Source: an uncultured Collinsella sp. (GTDB lineage: Bacteria > Actinomycetota > Coriobacteriia > Coriobacteriales > Coriobacteriaceae). Taken from it: a stretch of 43,594 bases of DNA. This document shows positions 30,374 to 40,828 of this stretch, piece after piece. Both the position numbers and the translations under genes were made by a program. Each line of letters begins with the position of its first letter. The first letter of the stretch is position 1. The stretch lies in the NCBI GenBank assembly GCA_900542175.1, contig UQNC01000013.1:1-43594 (forward strand). Reading direction: 5' to 3'. The notes beneath the pieces are model-generated. The model had not been told where the DNA came from, searched no databases, and saw nothing but the letters and a program-made list of their open reading frames with translations.

Positions 30374-30506
30374 CCCCTCACTTTCACCGACTACTAGAGC
30401 CGCTCACCAAACCAACATGCGCTGTGGGCAAATGGATTGAACGTTTCGTGCGAGAATGCCCCTCAGTAAACAAACTTGCACCAGAGCGTAAGGGGCTGGC
30501 ATACAC

Positions 30507-31250
30507 ATGCAGACGGTCTATCGGGTATACGAGGGAGCGCGCGAGCCGCATCGGCTTGCCGTTGAGCGTACGGCCGAGGTACTCGGCTGTGGCGGACTGG
30601 CCCTGATCCCGACCGAGACCGTCTATGGCGTCGCCGTGGCAGTCAATGCCTTCTCGGACGCCGTACCCCAAGACACAAGCGAATCCCCCTCGTGGCCGCG
30701 CGACCCGCAAGCCACCGTCAATGGCGCCGCGGTCCCTGCGCTCGGTACCGGCTACCGCCGCATCTTCACTCTCAAGCAACGTGAACTCACGCAAACCGTC
30801 GCTTGGCTGGTCGATGACGTCGAAGCGCTCGACCACTATGGCGTGGATATCCCGGAAGATGCCCGCGTACTCGCGCGACGATGCTGGCCGGGAGCCCTGA
30901 CTATCGTGATTAAGGCAGCCCCCTGCGTGCCGACCTTTATGCGTGCTGCCGACGACACCGTGGCCCTGCGCGCTTCGGCCTCTCCCGTGGTCCAGGCGCT
31001 CATCCGCGCCTGCGGCAGTCCCCTTGCCTGCACCAGCGCCAACACGCACGGTGCGCCCTCGCCGGCAAGCTTTGCCGCCGTCGAGGGTCGCATCCTGGAG
31101 GGGGTCGATGTTGCCGTCGACGCCGGTGAGACCCCGTGTCGCGACGCCTCGACCATCGTGTCGTTCCAGCACGGCGGGCTCCAGATCCTGCGCCAAGGCG
31201 CACTTCCCGCATCAGAGATCGAACGGGTCCTGTCCGACCCGATGCAATAG
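30507..31250 (+). CDS. L-threonylcarbamoyladenylate synthase (Sua5/YrdC/YciO family)
   Basis: The 247-residue protein has the YrdC fold. GGLALIPTETVYGVAV is the conserved opening strand, RIFTLKQRE gives the K-x-R pair, CWPGALTIVIKA follows, and CTSANTHGAPSP carries the S-x-N motif. It makes TC-AMP from threonine, bicarbonate and ATP for the t6A base of ANN-decoding tRNAs. An insert of about 25 residues rich in Pro and Ser (after NAFSDAV) separates the first strand from the K-x-R motif and is unusual. There is no separate Sua5 domain. No strong ribosome site is seen at ATG 30507. The gene ends 13 bases before glpK. Confidence 0.87.
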   Translation: MQTVYRVYEGAREPHRLAVERTAEVLGCGGLALIPTETVYGVAVAVNAFSDAVPQDTSESPSWPRDPQATVNGAAVPALGTGYRRIFTLKQRELTQTVAWLVDDVEALDHYGVDIPEDARVLARRCWPGALTIVIKAAPCVPTFMRAADDTVALRASASPVVQALIRACGSPLACTSANTHGAPSPASFAAVEGRILEGVDVAVDAGETPCRDASTIVSFQHGGLQILRQGALPASEIERVLSDPMQ

Positions 31251-31263
31251 AAAGGTGTAAGCG

Positions 31264-32805
31264 ATGTCGTTGAATCTAGGCAGCCTGGGCATGGAAGATG
31301 CCTCGTTTAACTTTGGCGGTTCCTACATCATGGCGCTCGACTGCGGCACCACCTCGGTACTTGCGACCATCGTCGACGAGTACGGATGCATCGTCGCGCA
31401 GGCACGTCGCAGCGTCAAAACCAGCTTCCCACGTCCCGGTTGGGTAGAGCAAGACCCCATGGCGGTCCTTGCCAGCCAGATCGCCGTCATGATGGAAGTC
31501 CAGTTTAAGAGCGGTATCCACTCCGACCGCATTGCCGCCATCGGCATCTCCAACCAGCGCGAGACCACGGTGGTCTGGGACCGCGTGAGCGGTCAGCCGA
31601 TCTATAACGCCATCGTATGGCAGTGCCGCCGTACCGCGCCGGCAATCGACGCGTTGGTTGAACAGGGTTGCGAGGAGCTGGTGCGCTCCCGCACAGGACT
31701 CACGCTCGACCCGTATTTCTCGGCCTCCAAGGTACAGTGGATTCTCGACAACGTCGACGGCGCACGCGAGAGCGCGGCGGCGGGCGACCTCATGTTTGGC
31801 ACCATCGACACCTGGCTCATCTACAACCTCACCGGCGGCCAGGTCTTTGCCACCGACTACACCAATGCCAGCCGCACGGCACTCTTTAATATCCATACGC
31901 TCGATTGGGACGACGACCTGCTGGCGCTCTTTGACGTTCCACGTTCCATGATGCCCGAGGTTCGCTGGAGCTCGGGTGACTACGGCCGCGTCGCGAGCGA
32001 CATCATGACCAACATGCCGCCCATCATGGGTGTGGCGGGCGACCAGCAGGCGTCGCTGTTCGGTCACTGCTGCTTCCATCCCGGCCAGACCAAAAACACC
32101 TATGGCACGGGCTGCTTTATGCTCATGAACACCGGCGACGAGATCGTCGAATCCAAGAACGGTCTGGTCTCCACCATCGGTATCGCTGCGAACGGGAAGA
32201 TCAGCTATGCGCTCGAGGGCTCCATCTTTGCTGCCGGTTCCACCATGAACTGGCTTCGCAACAACATGGGCATCATCTCGAGCGTGAGCGAGTCGGCACA
32301 ACTCGCCGCTTCGATTAGCGACAACGAGGGCTGCTACTTCGTTCCCGCCTTTGCGGGTCTGGGCGCTCCCTGGTGGGACCCGCATGCCCGCGGTATCGTG
32401 TGCGGTCTGACCGGCGCCTCGAGCCGTGCGACCATCGTACGTGCCGCCTGCGAATCCATGGCATATCAGAGCTACGACGTGCTGCGCGCCATGGAGCAGG
32501 ACGTGGGGCTTTCGATCGAGCGCCTGTCTGTCGATGGCGGTGCCTCGCGCAACGAGTTCATCATGCAATTCCAGGCCGACCTGCTGGATATCCCCGTGCT
32601 GCAATGCGAGACGGTGGAGACCACGGCAATCGGTGCCGCGTACTTGGCGGGTCTTGCCGTCGGCTATTGGGAAGACCTGGAAGAGCTGGAGCAAAATGCC
32701 CAGATCGTTAGGACCTTCCTTCCCCACATGTCCGCCGAGCGCCGCGAACAAAACCTTGCGGGCTGGTGTGATGCAGTCAGGCGCTCGCTCAGTACCGCAC
32801 AGTAG
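31264..32805 (+). CDS. glpK: Glycerol kinase
   Basis: The 513-residue FGGY kinase closely follows GlpK. YIMALDCGTTSVLATIVD is the phosphate-1 segment. GISNQRETTVVWD and NAIVWQCRRT are specific to glycerol kinases, with the glycerol-binding RE pair. GDQQASLFGHCCF contains the catalytic Asp, and YGTGCFMLMNTG and SVDGGASRNEF are the ATP segments. It converts glycerol and ATP to glycerol 3-phosphate. A short N-terminal extension of about 20 residues precedes the fold. AAAGGTG supports ATG 31264. No glycerol facilitator or glycerol 3-phosphate dehydrogenase gene is adjacent. Confidence 0.93.
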   Translation: MSLNLGSLGMEDASFNFGGSYIMALDCGTTSVLATIVDEYGCIVAQARRSVKTSFPRPGWVEQDPMAVLASQIAVMMEVQFKSGIHSDRIAAIGISNQRETTVVWDRVSGQPIYNAIVWQCRRTAPAIDALVEQGCEELVRSRTGLTLDPYFSASKVQWILDNVDGARESAAAGDLMFGTIDTWLIYNLTGGQVFATDYTNASRTALFNIHTLDWDDDLLALFDVPRSMMPEVRWSSGDYGRVASDIMTNMPPIMGVAGDQQASLFGHCCFHPGQTKNTYGTGCFMLMNTGDEIVESKNGLVSTIGIAANGKISYALEGSIFAAGSTMNWLRNNMGIISSVSESAQLAASISDNEGCYFVPAFAGLGAPWWDPHARGIVCGLTGASSRATIVRAACESMAYQSYDVLRAMEQDVGLSIERLSVDGGASRNEFIMQFQADLLDIPVLQCETVETTAIGAAYLAGLAVGYWEDLEELEQNAQIVRTFLPHMSAERREQNLAGWCDAVRRSLSTAQ

Positions 32806-32928
32806 GGCTGCGATGGGCTGCTCGATACAACAAACCGCTAAACTAATGCATGGCGTGCGGCGGCAACATTGCTGCGCGCCTTGTCAGCAAGGCCGTTTTG
32901 CGGCCGCAACGAAAGGGGCAATCAACCC

Positions 32929-33576
32929 ATGACCGTCACCTATGATGCGTCCCGTGTGACGCTTGTCGATCACCCGCTCGTTCAGCACAAGCTGTCGATC
33001 CTGCGCGATAAAAACACCGGCACCAACCAGTTCCGCCAGCTCGTGCGCGAGCTTGCGCTCTTTGACGGCTACGAGGCCATGCGCGACCTGCCTATGGAAG
33101 ACGTCGAGGTCGAGACCCCCATCACTACCGCCACGTTCAAACAGCTTGCCGGCAAGAAACTCGCCATCGTGCCCATCCTGCGTGCGGGCCTTGGCATGGT
33201 CGACGGCATCCTCGACCTGGTGCCCTCCGCTCGCGTGGGTCACATCGGCATGGAGCGCGACGAGGTCACCCACGAGCCGCATGAGTATTACTGCAAGATG
33301 CCCAAGGATATCGACCAGCGTATCTGCCTGGTTGTCGACCCCATGCTCGCCACGGGCGGTTCGGCCGAGATGGCTATCAGCTACCTGCGCGAGCGCGGTG
33401 TCAAGGACATCCGCATGCTGTGCATCGTCGCCGCGCCCGAGGGCCTCAAGTCGCTGACCGAGAAGGATCCTGACGTACATATTTATACGTGCGCCATCGA
33501 TGACCATCTCAACGAGGCCGCCTACATCGTTCCCGGCCTGGGCGACGCCGGCGACCGCATCTACGGCACGCTCTAG
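32929..33576 (+). CDS. upp: Uracil phosphoribosyltransferase
   Basis: The 215-residue protein is of normal length. TLVDHPLVQHKLSILRDKNT at the start, VPILRAGLGMVDGIL, and the PRPP loop VVDPMLATGGSAEMA, followed by the uracil-binding end YIVPGLGDAGDRIYGTL, make this certain. It salvages uracil to UMP. AAAGGGG precedes ATG 32929. The gene sits between glpK and the ATP synthase operon; uracil salvage next to the atp genes is common in Gram-positive bacteria. Confidence 0.96.
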   Translation: MTVTYDASRVTLVDHPLVQHKLSILRDKNTGTNQFRQLVRELALFDGYEAMRDLPMEDVEVETPITTATFKQLAGKKLAIVPILRAGLGMVDGILDLVPSARVGHIGMERDEVTHEPHEYYCKMPKDIDQRICLVVDPMLATGGSAEMAISYLRERGVKDIRMLCIVAAPEGLKSLTEKDPDVHIYTCAIDDHLNEAAYIVPGLGDAGDRIYGTL

Positions 33577-33617
33577 TCGCTGGGCTAAACGGCCGTGGCT
33601 GCAAATACGAAGAAACG

Positions 33618-33652
33618 GTGCGCGCGGACGAACAAAAGGCGACCGCGCGCAC
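33618..33652 (+). terminator. Probable terminator after upp
   Basis: GTGCGCGCGG (33618-33627) pairs with CCGCGCGCAC (33643-33652) around a 15-base loop. The following TCCTGTTAA is only moderately T-rich, so termination may be incomplete. Confidence 0.5.
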
Positions 33653-33767
33653 TCCTGTTAACGGACGTTTTGCCCTGCAGGGTTCGAGAAAAACGTATTA
33701 CCGTACCTGCGGCATAAAGAAGGTCTTAAGAAAACGAACAGGTGCGTATTAACCGATGCTTTTTCGG

Positions 33768-33795
33768 TTGTACTTTAGCGATTGGCTCGTACAAT
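33768..33795 (+). promoter_or_regulatory. Promoter of the ATP synthase operon
   Basis: TTGTAC (33768-33773), 16-base spacer, TACAAT (33790-33795). Transcription should begin near 33802, about 55 bases before the first gene. Confidence 0.65.
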
Positions 33796-33856
33796 ATTCA
33801 CCAATGTTTGGCGGGAACTGTTCTGTGAGGCGTTAAAGAGGAAAGTGAGGACGCCA

Positions 33857-34168
33857 GTGTTTCAGATAGCCGATCTGCTCGCTATCGTTGCAGGCGCCAT
33901 CGCGGGCGCAATTGCCTTCCTTCCCTTTGTCTTTACGCTCAAGCCGGTTCTTGACGATAAACAGAATGCGGACATGCTCAAGGGTATGGTGAGTCTGGCG
34001 GTCTCGGCAATCGCCCTGCTCGTCTTTACCTTGGTTGTGTTTGTGTTGTTCGGAGAGGCATTTCGCATGTTCCTCCTGGGCGAGGCGATCGGCTTCGTGG
34101 CCTTTATGGCCGCCTGCGCGGTTCGCGTCGCCAAGGCGCTGCGAGATCCTCATGAGGTCGAAAGGTAA
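33857..34168 (+). CDS. Small membrane protein at the head of the atp operon (AtpI-like position)
   Basis: About 103 residues with three membrane helices (LLAIVAGAIAGAIAFLPFVF, then GMVSLAVSAIALLVFTLVVF, then LLGEAIGFVAFMAACAVRVA). Genes at this position in other bacteria encode AtpI, an assembly helper for the c-ring. The sequence itself does not clearly match AtpI, so the call rests on position and size. GTG 33857 has GAGG six bases upstream and GTG 33845 is an alternative. A start further up at 33782 would lie inside the promoter. The gene ends three bases before atpB. Confidence 0.6.
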   Translation: MFQIADLLAIVAGAIAGAIAFLPFVFTLKPVLDDKQNADMLKGMVSLAVSAIALLVFTLVVFVLFGEAFRMFLLGEAIGFVAFMAACAVRVAKALRDPHEVER

Positions 34169-34171
34169 GTC

Positions 34172-34975
34172 GTGGAAATTTTTGAAAAGCTGCCTGATGA
34201 GATTAATCATCTGGTCAGCGAGTTCAGCTCCACCCCTGTCGTGGGCGATCTGAGCTGCGGCATCACGCAGTACTCGTTTTGGCTGATCGTCTCCACGATC
34301 GTGCTCCTGATCGTCCTGGCCGTGTTCAAGAAGAAGCAGACCCTGGTTCCCAAGGGCTTCTTCGTCAACGGTTTCGAGTACATCATCGAGTACGTCGAGA
34401 ACGATATCGGCAAGGGTGTCGTGGGTGAGAACTGGAAGAAGCACTTCCCGTTCCTGTGCTCGCTTTTCCTGTTCATCCTGATCAATAACATGATCGGCCT
34501 GATCCCGGGAATGAAGCCCGGCACCGGCGCAATCGGCTCCACCGCCGCACTCGCCATTTTCGCCTTCGTGTACTTCATCTACTACGGATGCAAGGCTCAC
34601 GGCGTGATCGGCTACATCAAGAGCCTCGCCCCGCAGGGCGTGAGCTTCCCGATGAACGTGCTCGTGTGGGTCGTCGAGCTTTTCTCGACCTTCCTGCGCC
34701 TCATCACGCTCGCCGTCCGTCTGTTCTGCAACATGTTCGCAGGACACGTGGTCATGGGCTCGTTCGCCATCATGGCGAGCATGTTCATGCAGCCGCTGCT
34801 TCAGCAGGTTTCCGCGGCGCACGCCGTCGGCGCCCTGCCTTCGCTGGCCTGGCTTGCCATCCTCATCCTGATCTATGCGATCGAGCTTGTGGTCGGCGCT
34901 ATCCAGGCTTACGTCTTCACGGTCCTTACCGCCGTGTATGTCTCTGAGGCAGAGGAGGTCGCGGAGGAGGAGTAG
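34172..34975 (+). CDS. atpB: ATP synthase Fo subunit a
   Basis: The 267-residue protein has five to six membrane helices. The conserved stator segment LITLAVRLFCNMFAGHVVMG contains the essential Arg (AVRLF) facing the c-ring, and AILILIYAIELVVGAIQAYV is the matching late helix with the conserved Glu and Gln. Together with the c-ring it forms the proton path. GTG 34172 follows AAAGGTAAG. It is the first of eight structural genes in the canonical order a-c-b-delta-alpha-gamma-beta-epsilon. Confidence 0.95.
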   Translation: MEIFEKLPDEINHLVSEFSSTPVVGDLSCGITQYSFWLIVSTIVLLIVLAVFKKKQTLVPKGFFVNGFEYIIEYVENDIGKGVVGENWKKHFPFLCSLFLFILINNMIGLIPGMKPGTGAIGSTAALAIFAFVYFIYYGCKAHGVIGYIKSLAPQGVSFPMNVLVWVVELFSTFLRLITLAVRLFCNMFAGHVVMGSFAIMASMFMQPLLQQVSAAHAVGALPSLAWLAILILIYAIELVVGAIQAYVFTVLTAVYVSEAEEVAEEE

Positions 34976-35099
34976 GCTTCCGTTCGCGTCTTCAAGGTAA
35001 GGCAATTCGTTAAACCGCCGGTGCCCGTACCCATGGAGCCCGGCAGTTATAAAAAGGTTATCCTGCGTGAAATAAGACACGCACGACAAAGGAGGAATC

Positions 35100-35294
35100 G
35101 TGGGAGTTATCGGTTACGGTCTCGGTGTTATCGGCGCTGGTCTTGCTATCGGCCTGTCTGCTCTGGGTGCTACGGGTGCTATGGCCCGTCAGCCTGAGGT
35201 CCAGGGCCGCGTGTTCACCGTCTTCATCATGGGCTCCGCCTTCGGCGAGGCTCTGGCTCTGATCGGCTTCGTTGTCGCGCTGATCGTTAAATAG
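35100..35294 (+). CDS. atpE: ATP synthase Fo subunit c (short form)
   Basis: The 64-residue protein has two helices joined by the polar loop ARQPE (29-33). The ion-binding carboxylate is E50 in GSAFGEALALIGF, and helix 1 has the packing glycines GYGLGVIGAGLAIG. Known c subunits are mostly 70-85 residues; here the N-terminal helix is shorter by about seven residues. No sodium-type Gln/Ser ligand set is evident, so protons are the likely ion. AAAGGAGGAA lies just before GTG 35100, and the 124-base gap after atpB may hold a translation enhancer, as subunit c is needed in excess. Confidence 0.93.
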   Translation: MGVIGYGLGVIGAGLAIGLSALGATGAMARQPEVQGRVFTVFIMGSAFGEALALIGFVVALIVK

Positions 35295-35309
35295 CACGGA
35301 GCGTCAAGT

Positions 35310-35912
35310 ATGAATCTTTCATCCCAGAAGAGCGCGATCGCACTCTCCGCGTCCGCGGCCGCGCTGCTCATGCCGGTTTCCGCGTTCGCCGAGGACGGCG
35401 CTGCCGGTGCGGACATCCTCATCCCTAAGATGGCGGAGTTCATCCCGGCGCTTATCGCCTTCCTGATCATCTGGATCGTGCTGGCCAAGGTCGCCCTGCC
35501 GGGCATCATGAAAACCATGGAGGAGCGCGGCAAGAAGATCGAGGAGAGCCTCGACGAGGCCGAGAAGACCAAGCAGGAGGCTATCGCCAAGCGCGCTGAG
35601 TCCGACTCGATCGTCACCGACGCCCGTCGTCAGGCTGCCGACATCGTTCTCGAGGCCCGTAAGGACGCCGAGTCCGAGCGCGCCCGTATCATCGAGGCTG
35701 CTCACAAGGAGGCCGAGGAGATCATCGCCAAGGCCCATACGACCGTCGAGGACGAGCGCAAGTCCATTTACGCCGGTGCCGCGAGCTCCATCGCCGACCT
35801 GTCCGTTGCCGTCGCCACCAAGATCGTGGGCGAGGCACTCGAGGACGAGACCGAGCAGAAGAAGCTCATCGAGCGCTACATCCAGGAAGCAGGTAGCCTG
35901 AATGCCGACTAG
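35310..35912 (+). CDS. atpF: ATP synthase Fo subunit b with signal-peptide-like N-terminus
   Basis: The 200-residue protein has one anchoring helix (FIPALIAFLIIWIVLAKVAL) followed by the long charged coiled coil of the peripheral stalk (MEERGKKIEESLDEAEKTKQ onward) and a delta-contact end. Unusually, about 30 residues precede the anchor: a hydrophobic stretch LSASAAALLMPVSAFA then EDGAAGADI, which looks like a signal peptide with an AFA cleavage site. If cut, the mature N-terminus would face outside, which agrees with b-subunit topology. Its stop overlaps atpH by eleven bases. Confidence 0.93.
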   Translation: MNLSSQKSAIALSASAAALLMPVSAFAEDGAAGADILIPKMAEFIPALIAFLIIWIVLAKVALPGIMKTMEERGKKIEESLDEAEKTKQEAIAKRAESDSIVTDARRQAADIVLEARKDAESERARIIEAAHKEAEEIIAKAHTTVEDERKSIYAGAASSIADLSVAVATKIVGEALEDETEQKKLIERYIQEAGSLNAD

Positions 35913-36378
35913 CCGCTATCAGGACAAGGTGCTCGAGACCTACGCGCGCTCCCTTCTGGAAGCCGCTAAGGCCGAGAACCATGTGTTCGAGGACCTCGAG
36001 ATGATCGAGCGCTTGGCTTCTGCCAGCCCCGAGATCATCGCCGTGCTCGACACCATGTCCAAGCGCGACCAGCTCGACCTTCTTCCCAAGGTGGCAGCTG
36101 CCTTTAAGTATGTTGCCGAGGAAGACGAGGATGTAGTGGGCGTGACCGTCACCACGGCGATCCCGCTCGACGACGAGCTGCGTCAAACCATCACTAAGAA
36201 ATGCGAGCAGGACTTCGGCCGCAAGGTATTCCTTATCGAGCAGGTCGACCCGTCTATCGTGGGCGGCCTGGTGCTCGAGGCCCGCGGCGAGCGTCGTGAT
36301 ATTTCCGTCAAGACGCAGCTGCGCATCGCGCAGGAGACCCTCGCAAACTCTGCTAATTCGTACGGAGGTGAAGCCTAA
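35902..36378 (+). CDS. atpH: ATP synthase F1 subunit delta
   Basis: The 158-residue protein is shorter than the usual 175-180. The N-terminal helical domain reads YARSLLEAAKAENHVFEDLE and the C-terminal part contains the family signature VDPSIVGGLVLEARGERRDISVKTQL (in pieces: VDPSIVGGLVLEARGE). It links the peripheral stalk to the top of F1. ATG 35902 lies inside the end of atpF; the stop shares one base with the atpA start (TAATG). Confidence 0.92.
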   Translation: MPTSRYQDKVLETYARSLLEAAKAENHVFEDLEMIERLASASPEIIAVLDTMSKRDQLDLLPKVAAAFKYVAEEDEDVVGVTVTTAIPLDDELRQTITKKCEQDFGRKVFLIEQVDPSIVGGLVLEARGERRDISVKTQLRIAQETLANSANSYGGEA

Positions 36379-37976
36379 TGTCCGAAACCCTCAATGCCCA
36401 GGATATCGCCAAGAAACTGCAGGAGCAGCTCACGAGCCTCTCCGCGACGGTCGATACGCATGAGGTTTCAACGGTCGACGAGGTAGGCGACGGCATCGCG
36501 CGCGTCTCCGGCCTCAAGAGCGCCATGGCAGGCGAGCTTCTGGAGTTCAAGAGCTCCGATACCGGTGAGACCGTCTTCGGCCTTGCCCAGAACCTTGACC
36601 GTGACGAGGTCGGCGCCGTTCTGTTCGGTGCCGTCGACTCCATCAAGGAAGGCGACGAGTGCCGCACCACTGGCCGCATTATGGATATCCCCGTGAGCCG
36701 TGCCATGCTCGGCCGCGTCGTCAATCCGCTCGGCCAGCCCATCGACGGCCTGGGCGACATCGTCGCCACGCACCGTCGCCCCATCGAGTTCAAGGCTCCC
36801 GGCGTCATCGATCGTACCCCGGTGTGCGAGCCGGTTCAGACCGGTCTGCTCGCTATCGACTCCATGGTGCCTATTGGCCGCGGTCAGCGAGAGCTCATCA
36901 TCGGCGACCGTAAGACCGGTAAGACCGCCATCGCCATCGACGCTATCCTCAACCAGCGCGGCAAGGGCATGGTCTGCATCTATGTCGCCATCGGCCAGAA
37001 GGCCTCCACGGTTGCCAACATCCGCGAGACCCTCGCTCAGCACGGTGCGCTCGACTACACCATCATCGTTTCGGCCACCGCTGCCGATTCCGCCCCTATG
37101 CAGTACATCGCGCCTATGGCCGGTGCCGCTATCGGCGAGTTCTTCATGTACAACGGCGAGGACGGCAAGCCCGCCAGCGAGACCAACCCCGGCGGCCACG
37201 TGCTCGTCATCTACGACGACCTGTCCAAGCAGGCTGTGGCCTACCGTCAGATGTCGCTGACGCTGCATCGTCCGCCCGGACGCGAGGCCTATCCTGGCGA
37301 CATCTTCTACCTGCACTCTCGTCTGCTCGAGCGTGCCGTCAAGATGTCCAAGAAGAACGGTTACGGCTCCATGACGGCACTGCCGATCATCGAGACCCAG
37401 GACGGCGACGTCTCGGCCTACATTCCGACCAACGTCATTTCCATTACCGATGGTCAGATCTACCTGCAGTCCGAGCTCTTCTTCCAGGGTCAGCGCCCGG
37501 CAGTCGACGTGGGCATCTCCGTGTCCCGCGTCGGTGGCGATGCGCAGACCAAGGCCATGAAGCAGGTCGCCGGCAACCTCCGTCTGGACCTTGCTTCGTA
37601 CCAGGAGCTCGCCGGCTTCACGCAGTTCGGCTCCGACCTCGACGAGGCCACGCAAAAGCAGCTGACCCATGGTGCTCGCATGACCGAGCTCCTGAAGCAG
37701 CCGCGTTACAAGCCGTTTGAGGTTGGCGAGCAGATCGTTACGCTGTTCGCTGGCAACGAGGGCTTCCTGGATGACCTGGAGATCGCCGACGTGCTGCCCT
37801 TCCGTGCCGAGCTCATCGAGTACATGGACAATGGCTTTGGCTCGCTGCTCGACAAGGTTCGCGCCAAGAAGATCGATGATGACACCAAGGCTGAGCTCTT
37901 GCGCGTCATCGGCGACTTCAAGCAGCAGTTCATGGCCAAGCACCATTCGGATGTTTCTGGATCAGAGGAGAACTAA
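36378..37976 (+). CDS. atpA: ATP synthase F1 subunit alpha
   Basis: The 532-residue protein has the N-terminal beta-barrel, Walker A GDRKTGKT at 176-183, and the alpha signature PGREAYPGDIFYLHSRLLER (position about 300). It binds noncatalytic nucleotides and forms the F1 hexamer with beta. GGAGGTGA eight bases upstream supports ATG 36378. A short Ser/Glu tail ends the protein. Confidence 0.97.
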   Translation: MSETLNAQDIAKKLQEQLTSLSATVDTHEVSTVDEVGDGIARVSGLKSAMAGELLEFKSSDTGETVFGLAQNLDRDEVGAVLFGAVDSIKEGDECRTTGRIMDIPVSRAMLGRVVNPLGQPIDGLGDIVATHRRPIEFKAPGVIDRTPVCEPVQTGLLAIDSMVPIGRGQRELIIGDRKTGKTAIAIDAILNQRGKGMVCIYVAIGQKASTVANIRETLAQHGALDYTIIVSATAADSAPMQYIAPMAGAAIGEFFMYNGEDGKPASETNPGGHVLVIYDDLSKQAVAYRQMSLTLHRPPGREAYPGDIFYLHSRLLERAVKMSKKNGYGSMTALPIIETQDGDVSAYIPTNVISITDGQIYLQSELFFQGQRPAVDVGISVSRVGGDAQTKAMKQVAGNLRLDLASYQELAGFTQFGSDLDEATQKQLTHGARMTELLKQPRYKPFEVGEQIVTLFAGNEGFLDDLEIADVLPFRAELIEYMDNGFGSLLDKVRAKKIDDDTKAELLRVIGDFKQQFMAKHHSDVSGSEEN

Positions 37977-37981
37977 GCCCC

Positions 37982-38889
37982 ATGGCTAACCTTCGCGACA
38001 TTAAGAAGCGAATCTCCTCGGTTACCACGACCAAGCAGATCACGCGCACGATGGAGATGGTCTCTACGGCCAAGATCCGTCGTGCCCTCGATCGCTCCAA
38101 GCAGGCCGAGCCCTATAAGGAGGCGCTGACCGACGTCATGTTGACGGTCGCCGGCGACGCCTCCTGTTCGGGCACCGATCCCATGCTGCAGAAGCATGAG
38201 AGCGTCAAGCATGGCCTGATTGTCGTTATTGCCTCGGACCGCGGCCTTGCCGGCGGTTTCAATACGACGGTGGAGCGCACGGCCGAAAAGCTCGCCGCTT
38301 CTTGGGCGAACGACGGCATCGAGTGCGAGATCATCGCGTGCGGGCGTAAGCCGGCCACGTATTTCCGTGACCGCGCAAACGTTGTCATGCACTTTGAGGG
38401 CAACTCCTCTGAGCCCGATTTCAATCAGGCTCGCATGATCTCCTCTCATATCTGCGATGCGTATCGTGCCGGTGAGCTTGACCGTGTCGAGCTTGTCTAC
38501 CACCACGCCAAGAACCGCGTGGATCAGGAGCTTCGCGTCGAGCACTTGCTGCCGCTCGATCCCGAGATGATCGCTATGGCCCACGGTCCGCGTAAGAACG
38601 AGACCGACGCCCCTAAGCGCATCTCGTCCACGTTCGAGTTCGTGCCCTCTCCCGAGCATGTTCTCGGCAAGCTTGTACCGTCTTATATCCTGACGGTCAT
38701 CTACCAGGCCCTGATCGATTCGGCGGCCGCCGAGCAGGGTGCGCGCCGCAAGGCCATGCACTCCGCGACGGAAAACGCCACCGCGATCATCTCGACCCTT
38801 ACCCGCACGTATAGTCGCGTGCGCCAGGCTTCGATCACGACCGAGATCAACGAGATCGTCGGCGGAGCCTCAGCATTGGAGGAACAGTA

Positions 38890-38890
<1 letters not shown>
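37982..38890 (+). CDS. atpG: ATP synthase F1 subunit gamma
   Basis: The 302-residue protein has the typical termini that form the rotating coiled coil: NLRDIKKRISSVTTTKQITR with MEMVSTAKIRRA at the N-terminus, and RRKAMHSATENATAIISTLT with TEINEIVGGASALEEQ at the C-terminus. The middle Rossmann-like domain (VVIASDRGLAGGFNTTVE) is complete. Five bases separate it from atpA; its stop overlaps atpD by one base. Confidence 0.96.
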
Positions 38891-40344
<1,454 letters not shown>

Positions 40345-40347
40345 GTT

Positions 40348-40740
40348 ATGCGTATCCGCATCGTGTGCCCCGTGAGCTGCGCCTATGAGGGCGACGCTGC
40401 GTTCGTGTCCATTCCGTCCACGGATGGCGAGTTTGGCGTTCTGCCTGCTCACTCCAGCGAAATCTGCACGATCGACCGCGGTTACGTTCGCGTTTCCGAT
40501 AAGGCCATGGGCACTGTCGACCACACGTTTGCCGTGGCCGGCGGCTATGCCCAGGTTGCGGACGATGTCGTGACCGTCCTCGCCGAGCGCGCTTGCGATT
40601 TGGCGACCGTCGACGCCGACAAGGTTAAAGCTGATATTCAAGGTTTTGAAGAGAAGCTGGGTAATTTGTCGGAGGATGATGCACGCCGCGCCTACCTCTA
40701 TAATGAAATCGCATGGTGTAAGCTCAAGCTTGCCCAATAG
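40348..40740 (+). CDS. atpC: ATP synthase F1 subunit epsilon
   Basis: The 130-residue protein has the N-terminal beta-sandwich (VSIPSTDGEFGVLPAHSSEI) and a C-terminal helical hairpin (NLSEDDARRAYLYNEIAWCK). Length is close to the usual 130-140. It couples gamma rotation to the c-ring and can inhibit ATP hydrolysis. It is the last atp gene; a strong terminator follows. Confidence 0.93.
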   Translation: MRIRIVCPVSCAYEGDAAFVSIPSTDGEFGVLPAHSSEICTIDRGYVRVSDKAMGTVDHTFAVAGGYAQVADDVVTVLAERACDLATVDADKVKADIQGFEEKLGNLSEDDARRAYLYNEIAWCKLKLAQ

Positions 40741-40776
40741 TCAGACGTTTTAACGTTCGACCATTTGCGAACACAT

Positions 40777-40815
40777 CATGCCCGGGATGGCCCAGCCACC
40801 CCGGGCATGCTTTTT
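40777..40815 (+). terminator. Terminator of the atp operon
   Basis: CATGCCCGGG (40777-40786) pairs with CCCGGGCATG (40800-40809), then CTTTTT. A strong Rho-independent terminator, 13 bases before the murA start, so murA translation from read-through or from a nearby promoter is expected. Confidence 0.85.
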
Positions 40816-40828
40816 GAAAGGGTAGACC

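Noticed and set aside
32898..32909. Palindrome TTGCGGCCGCAA before upp
   Set aside because: Single short palindrome in GC-rich DNA without promoter overlap or a second copy; not enough to call an operator.
33670..33700. Possible tRNA T-arm from GGTTCGAG
   Set aside because: No acceptor stem, D-arm or anticodon arm can be built around it.
33782..33856. Upstream start for the small membrane protein before atpB
   Set aside because: It would begin inside the promoter (TTGTAC-16-TACAAT). GTG 33857 or 33845 with a ribosome site is better.
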